Of a stretch of DNA of 64,000 bases, positions 61,486 through 64,000 are shown piece by piece (the stretch's first letter is position 1; each line of letters begins with the position of its first letter). The translations under genes and the position numbers were made by a program. Source of the stretch: a virus. Below the pieces are notes generated by a model, which was not told where the DNA came from, made no database searches, and was given only the letters and a program-made list of their open reading frames with translations. Location of the stretch: the IMG/VR virus record IMGVR_UViG_3300033388_003971, positions 1 through 64,000 of that record. One strand, given 5' to 3'.

Positions 61486-62721
61486 TTACAGAGTTATTGC
61501 GTCTGTTCTAACTAGCGGATCAACAGTACCAGTTGAATTGATTACGGTTTGAGCTGGTAGAACAATTTCGTTCGGAACAACTCTTACGTTTCTCATTACA
61601 CCGATAGCATGACCTTCGTTAAGAATAGCTATACCATACCTTTCACGAAGCTTGATCTTTCTGATATCAACTGAAGGATCGTTAAACTCTTCAGTAGAGA
61701 TGTCCTCGTCTACGACAAGTACACCAAGCTCAGATGAATCGAACATCATGATGTCTGTAAGCTTGTTCTTAGGATCATAAGGAACAAACGGAGAAACGAT
61801 TATCCTCATTGGAACATTGAAATAGCTAGGTAGCTTAGGAGCTGAAGTGATTTGTTGAGAGTAAGCGTTAAGCGCACTCGCACCTTCTCCAGCTGCATTT
61901 CCACCAGGCATAATGCTCTGTCCAGGAGATACTCCCAGAGGATCGCTCCAGTTTGCTTGACCAGCGCCACTTCCATTCCATGTAGCGAAGAATACTCCAC
62001 CACCAGAAGCAAGAGCGAAGGCTCTAAGAACCGGATCCTTAACAAACATTACCCATGTCAATGGATGCATAAGCAATGTGTTAGGTGTGAATCCTTGTGT
62101 GATAATCTGTCCGTAAGCATCAAAGATATCGTCCATAGTAATAGATCCGTTTCCGGCTCCATCCATAGCTCTACCTGTTGTTGTTCCGAATATAGAATCA
62201 GCAGGATTCAGGTTGTCATGAGTTGTTAGACCCATGCTGTTTACATAGTTGAAGATTTTCACTTCTTTGTGTCTGGCTAGCGCTCTACCAGCTTCTCTAA
62301 GATGCATTCCTATCACATCAAATTGGCTATATCTGATCATTTCGTCGGTTACTTGAACCGCGAGACCTGACTTACCAACAGTCGCTGTTACAGTGGCTCC
62401 TTCTCTTGCAAGACCCCTGATTGGATATTCCTGACCTTCAGCTATATCTGCAGCTACCATTCCGCCTACGGCAGGGAATGTGATAGTCTGACCATATGAA
62501 TAGTTGATACGCTGAAGTAAGGACGTACCTATCAGAAGTGGCTCTCCCGCTTCTTTTACGATGTTGCTAATTACTTTTGGAAGCAGGGTAGCAGCATTTG
62601 GAGTAGACAATGCGTCTGTCAGTGAGACATGCTTATCTTTGCTGTCTTCACCGAAAGGACGACCATTGTTCTTCCAGATCCACTCGTAGCCCTTAACATC
62701 GGTTACGTCGAACTTAGGCAT
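61486..62721 (-). CDS. Major capsid protein, HK97 fold
   Basis: The 411-residue protein fits phage capsids of the HK97 type. It has an N-terminal arm (to about 60), then ATLLPKVISNIVKEAGEPLL, FPAVGGMVAADIAEGQEYP, AVQVTDEMIRYSQFDVIGMHL, REAGRALARHKEVKIFNYV (the long spine helix) and FTPNTLLMHPLTWVMFV. The C-terminus has YGIAILNEGHAIGVMRNVRV and a hydrophilic end. It lies downstream of a capsid-associated gene. A strong AGGAGG and a UUCG terminator bracket it, consistent with high output as the most abundant virion protein. Confidence 0.95.
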   Translation of the reverse strand: MPKFDVTDVKGYEWIWKNNGRPFGEDSKDKHVSLTDALSTPNAATLLPKVISNIVKEAGEPLLIGTSLLQRINYSYGQTITFPAVGGMVAADIAEGQEYPIRGLAREGATVTATVGKSGLAVQVTDEMIRYSQFDVIGMHLREAGRALARHKEVKIFNYVNSMGLTTHDNLNPADSIFGTTTGRAMDGAGNGSITMDDIFDAYGQIITQGFTPNTLLMHPLTWVMFVKDPVLRAFALASGGGVFFATWNGSGAGQANWSDPLGVSPGQSIMPGGNAAGEGASALNAYSQQITSAPKLPSYFNVPMRIIVSPFVPYDPKNKLTDIMMFDSSELGVLVVDEDISTEEFNDPSVDIRKIKLRERYGIAILNEGHAIGVMRNVRVVPNEIVLPAQTVINSTGTVDPLVRTDAITL

Positions 62722-62739
62722 TATTACTTTCCTCCTTAT

Positions 62740-62747
62740 TATTTATA
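62740..62747 (-). promoter_or_regulatory. TATAAATA box before the capsid gene
   Basis: On the minus strand TATAAATA lies just before AAGGAGG and the capsid ATG. It equals the T4 late promoter core. The same octamer precedes the next gene upstream at 63904-63911. The region is AT-rich and the leader would be very short, so chance is possible. Confidence 0.35.
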
Positions 62748-63884
62748 TTATCTGTTTATTAGATTTACTCTAACAACAGCATTTGCAGCTCCAGAGTAAC
62801 TAATGTTATGCGGTACTCCGCCGTTAGCAGTTCCAGGCATTTGCTTCTCAACTCCAAGGCCTGCGTATGCAGTCCTGACTTTGTCAAGAGCATCCTTAGG
62901 ATACCTAGTGTCTACAGCAAGAATCTGACCTACGATCTCAGAGTCGTTTGTTCCGTTCCAAACAATATAGTTAGAATCATTGTCTGTCATTACAAACTGC
63001 CCAGGCTGAAGATCACCAGTAGCACAAGCGTAAGTGCTAGGTGCTGTTCCAGCAACATACTGGTAAGATGTTAACTTGTACTCTGCTCCTGAATCGAAGT
63101 CAGTTGCTTCAGCAGCTGTACCATAAACTGAGAGGATACCAGTTACGTAGTCAATGTAGTAGTCTCCAGCTACAAGAATCTGCGCTCTAGATCCAACTTC
63201 GTCAACAAATCTTACATCAGCTGATGCCCATGTAGGTGTTCCAGTACTATCTTCAAATAGAAACGGAGTCCTTGGCGTGTTCTTAGCTAGGTCTGTTCCC
63301 AGAGTAGTATAGTCATAGATGTTAGCTCCACCAGCATCTATTGTACCTATACTTAGATCAGCAGCTGCCTGAACCAATGGCACAAGCGGTAGCTCAACGT
63401 AGTAGTCACAAAGTACTGCTACTTGGTGTTGTAGATTATGGTTGTGCTTCCTGTATTGAGCAGGATTGAAACCATCTCCACCAGCCCACTGCCAATAGTT
63501 ATATGGTGCAACTCCGATGTGACTAGAGATTACCCTATAAGTATCTATAGTGTATGGCGAATTTGATATAGATGCTGCATTACAAGCAACTCCAGTAGAA
63601 ATATCTACAGTTCCACTATCTACATCGTCTTGCGTATACGACACTGCATTTGCAGCTAGAAGTCCCGCAGGAACAACTCTTCCTTCATCGTCTAGAGCGA
63701 CGATTTTACCAGCAGAGATTACGAAAAACTCTTCATAGTGCTTGTCATACCTACCGACAGGCAACCATGCTGCAGGCTTAAATTCCTCCGCAGGTCTAAC
63801 TCCTTCAGATATTTCAAAATCTGGAGTGATAGAGCCCACGTGATCCCACTCTTTGTGGTTTCCAACGTATGGTTGAATAGCCAT
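62748..63884 (-). CDS. Putative capsid-associated (decoration-like) protein
   Basis: The 378-residue protein lies directly before the capsid gene. It opens MAIQPYVGNHKEWDHVGSIT and has FFVISAGKIVALDDEGRVVPAGL near 52-74, a short beta-barrel-like segment often seen in head-decoration proteins. HNHNLQHQVAVLCDYYVELPL lies near 145-165. At about 215-290 there is an AGDYYIDYVTGILSVYG module shared with other virion proteins. The C-terminus includes a QPGQFVMTDNDSNYIVWNG strand pair and YAGLGVEKQMPGTANGG. It is too large and structured for a scaffold. A decoration or head-fibre role is inferred. Confidence 0.65.
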   Translation of the reverse strand: MAIQPYVGNHKEWDHVGSITPDFEISEGVRPAEEFKPAAWLPVGRYDKHYEEFFVISAGKIVALDDEGRVVPAGLLAANAVSYTQDDVDSGTVDISTGVACNAASISNSPYTIDTYRVISSHIGVAPYNYWQWAGGDGFNPAQYRKHNHNLQHQVAVLCDYYVELPLVPLVQAAADLSIGTIDAGGANIYDYTTLGTDLAKNTPRTPFLFEDSTGTPTWASADVRFVDEVGSRAQILVAGDYYIDYVTGILSVYGTAAEATDFDSGAEYKLTSYQYVAGTAPSTYACATGDLQPGQFVMTDNDSNYIVWNGTNDSEIVGQILAVDTRYPKDALDKVRTAYAGLGVEKQMPGTANGGVPHNISYSGAANAVVRVNLINR

Positions 63885-63903
63885 TATTACTTTTCCTCCT
63901 TTG

Positions 63904-63911
63904 TATTTATA
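63904..63911 (-). promoter_or_regulatory. TATAAATA box before the capsid-associated gene
   Basis: The minus strand reads TATAAATACAAAGGAGG just after the previous gene's stop and 20 bases before the ATG. This is a second exact T4-late-type octamer in the head cluster; see 62740-62747. Functional only if the phage has a T4-like late sigma factor, which is not in view. Confidence 0.35.
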
Positions 63912-63914
63912 CTA

Positions 63915-64000
63915 TTATTTGAATGCATCTAAGTCAGCTGGTATCAGCTTCTTAGTTTTACAATCGTCTAAATATGCTGCTGCTGCAATTCCACCTTTAC
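63915..64000 (-). CDS. C-terminal end of an upstream head-module gene (partial)
   Basis: The last 28 codons before a TAA at 63917-63915 are visible, including KGGIAAAAYLDDCKTKKL and ending ADLDAFK. The frame remains open to the window edge. Position upstream of capsid-associated and capsid genes would fit a prohead protease, scaffold or another head gene, but the fragment is too short to tell. Confidence 0.7.
   Translation of the reverse strand, partial: KGGIAAAAYLDDCKTKKLIPADLDAFK

Noticed and set aside
1-64000. tRNA genes, CRISPR arrays, insertion sequences, integrase or attachment sites
   Set aside because: No cloverleaf-like, spaced-repeat or transposase/integrase patterns were noticed by reading; the few spacers are too short to hold them. 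This was not a computed search.

Overview
This window is a late structural module of a large tailed double-stranded DNA bacteriophage. Every gene I can support is on the minus strand, so transcription and gene order run from base 64000 down to base 1. A sheath gene, several tail-tube-like genes, gp25-like and J-like baseplate genes and a gp27-like hub show a contractile-tailed (myovirus-type) phage. DNA is moderately AT-rich. A two-gene spanin-like pair suggests a Gram-negative host, but nothing here names the host. I saw no tRNA, rRNA, CRISPR array, insertion sequence, integrase or host gene.

Layout in transcription order: (1) 64000-58316, head and neck: the end of an unidentified gene, a putative capsid-associated protein, the major capsid protein, a small helical protein, an Ig-domain/connector fusion, a Cys-rich neck protein and a tail-terminator-like protein. 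(2) 58290-52760, tail shaft: sheath, three tandem tube-like paralogues and two tandem tail-assembly-chaperone-like paralogues, with hairpin terminators after the capsid gene, after the first tube gene and before the giant genes. (3) 52709-38834, three giant proteins of 1412, 1485 and 1726 residues. The first has a nuclease-fold-like domain. The second carries an RxP...DFDAD signature like the catalytic barrel of multisubunit RNA polymerase beta-prime. The third is a gp27-like hub. (4) 38818-31850, spike, gp25-like wedge, J-like wedge and other baseplate proteins. (5) 31838-9158, host-recognition proteins: a glycine-rich adhesin, a glycosyltransferase, three discoidin-like proteins, a long fibre, a six-repeat Kelch-like protein and two beta-helix spikes that share an identical N-terminal coding segment. 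(6) 9141-6752, a lysis block (coiled-coil/membrane protein, holin-like protein, M15-type endopeptidase, spanin-like pair) with a receiver-domain-like protein. (7) 6752-1, more fibre and spike accessories, including DNRLRE-like, beta-helix, YkgJ-like and duplicated small genes, plus one gene that needs a frameshift to be read whole.

Genes are packed very tightly. At fifteen junctions the stop and the next start share one base (TAATG or TAGTG), which suggests translational coupling. The most notable lead is the RNA-polymerase-like signature in a giant protein encoded between the chaperone/tape-measure position and the baseplate hub. If it holds, this phage may carry a single-polypeptide RNA polymerase, or a relic of one, as a tail or baseplate component.
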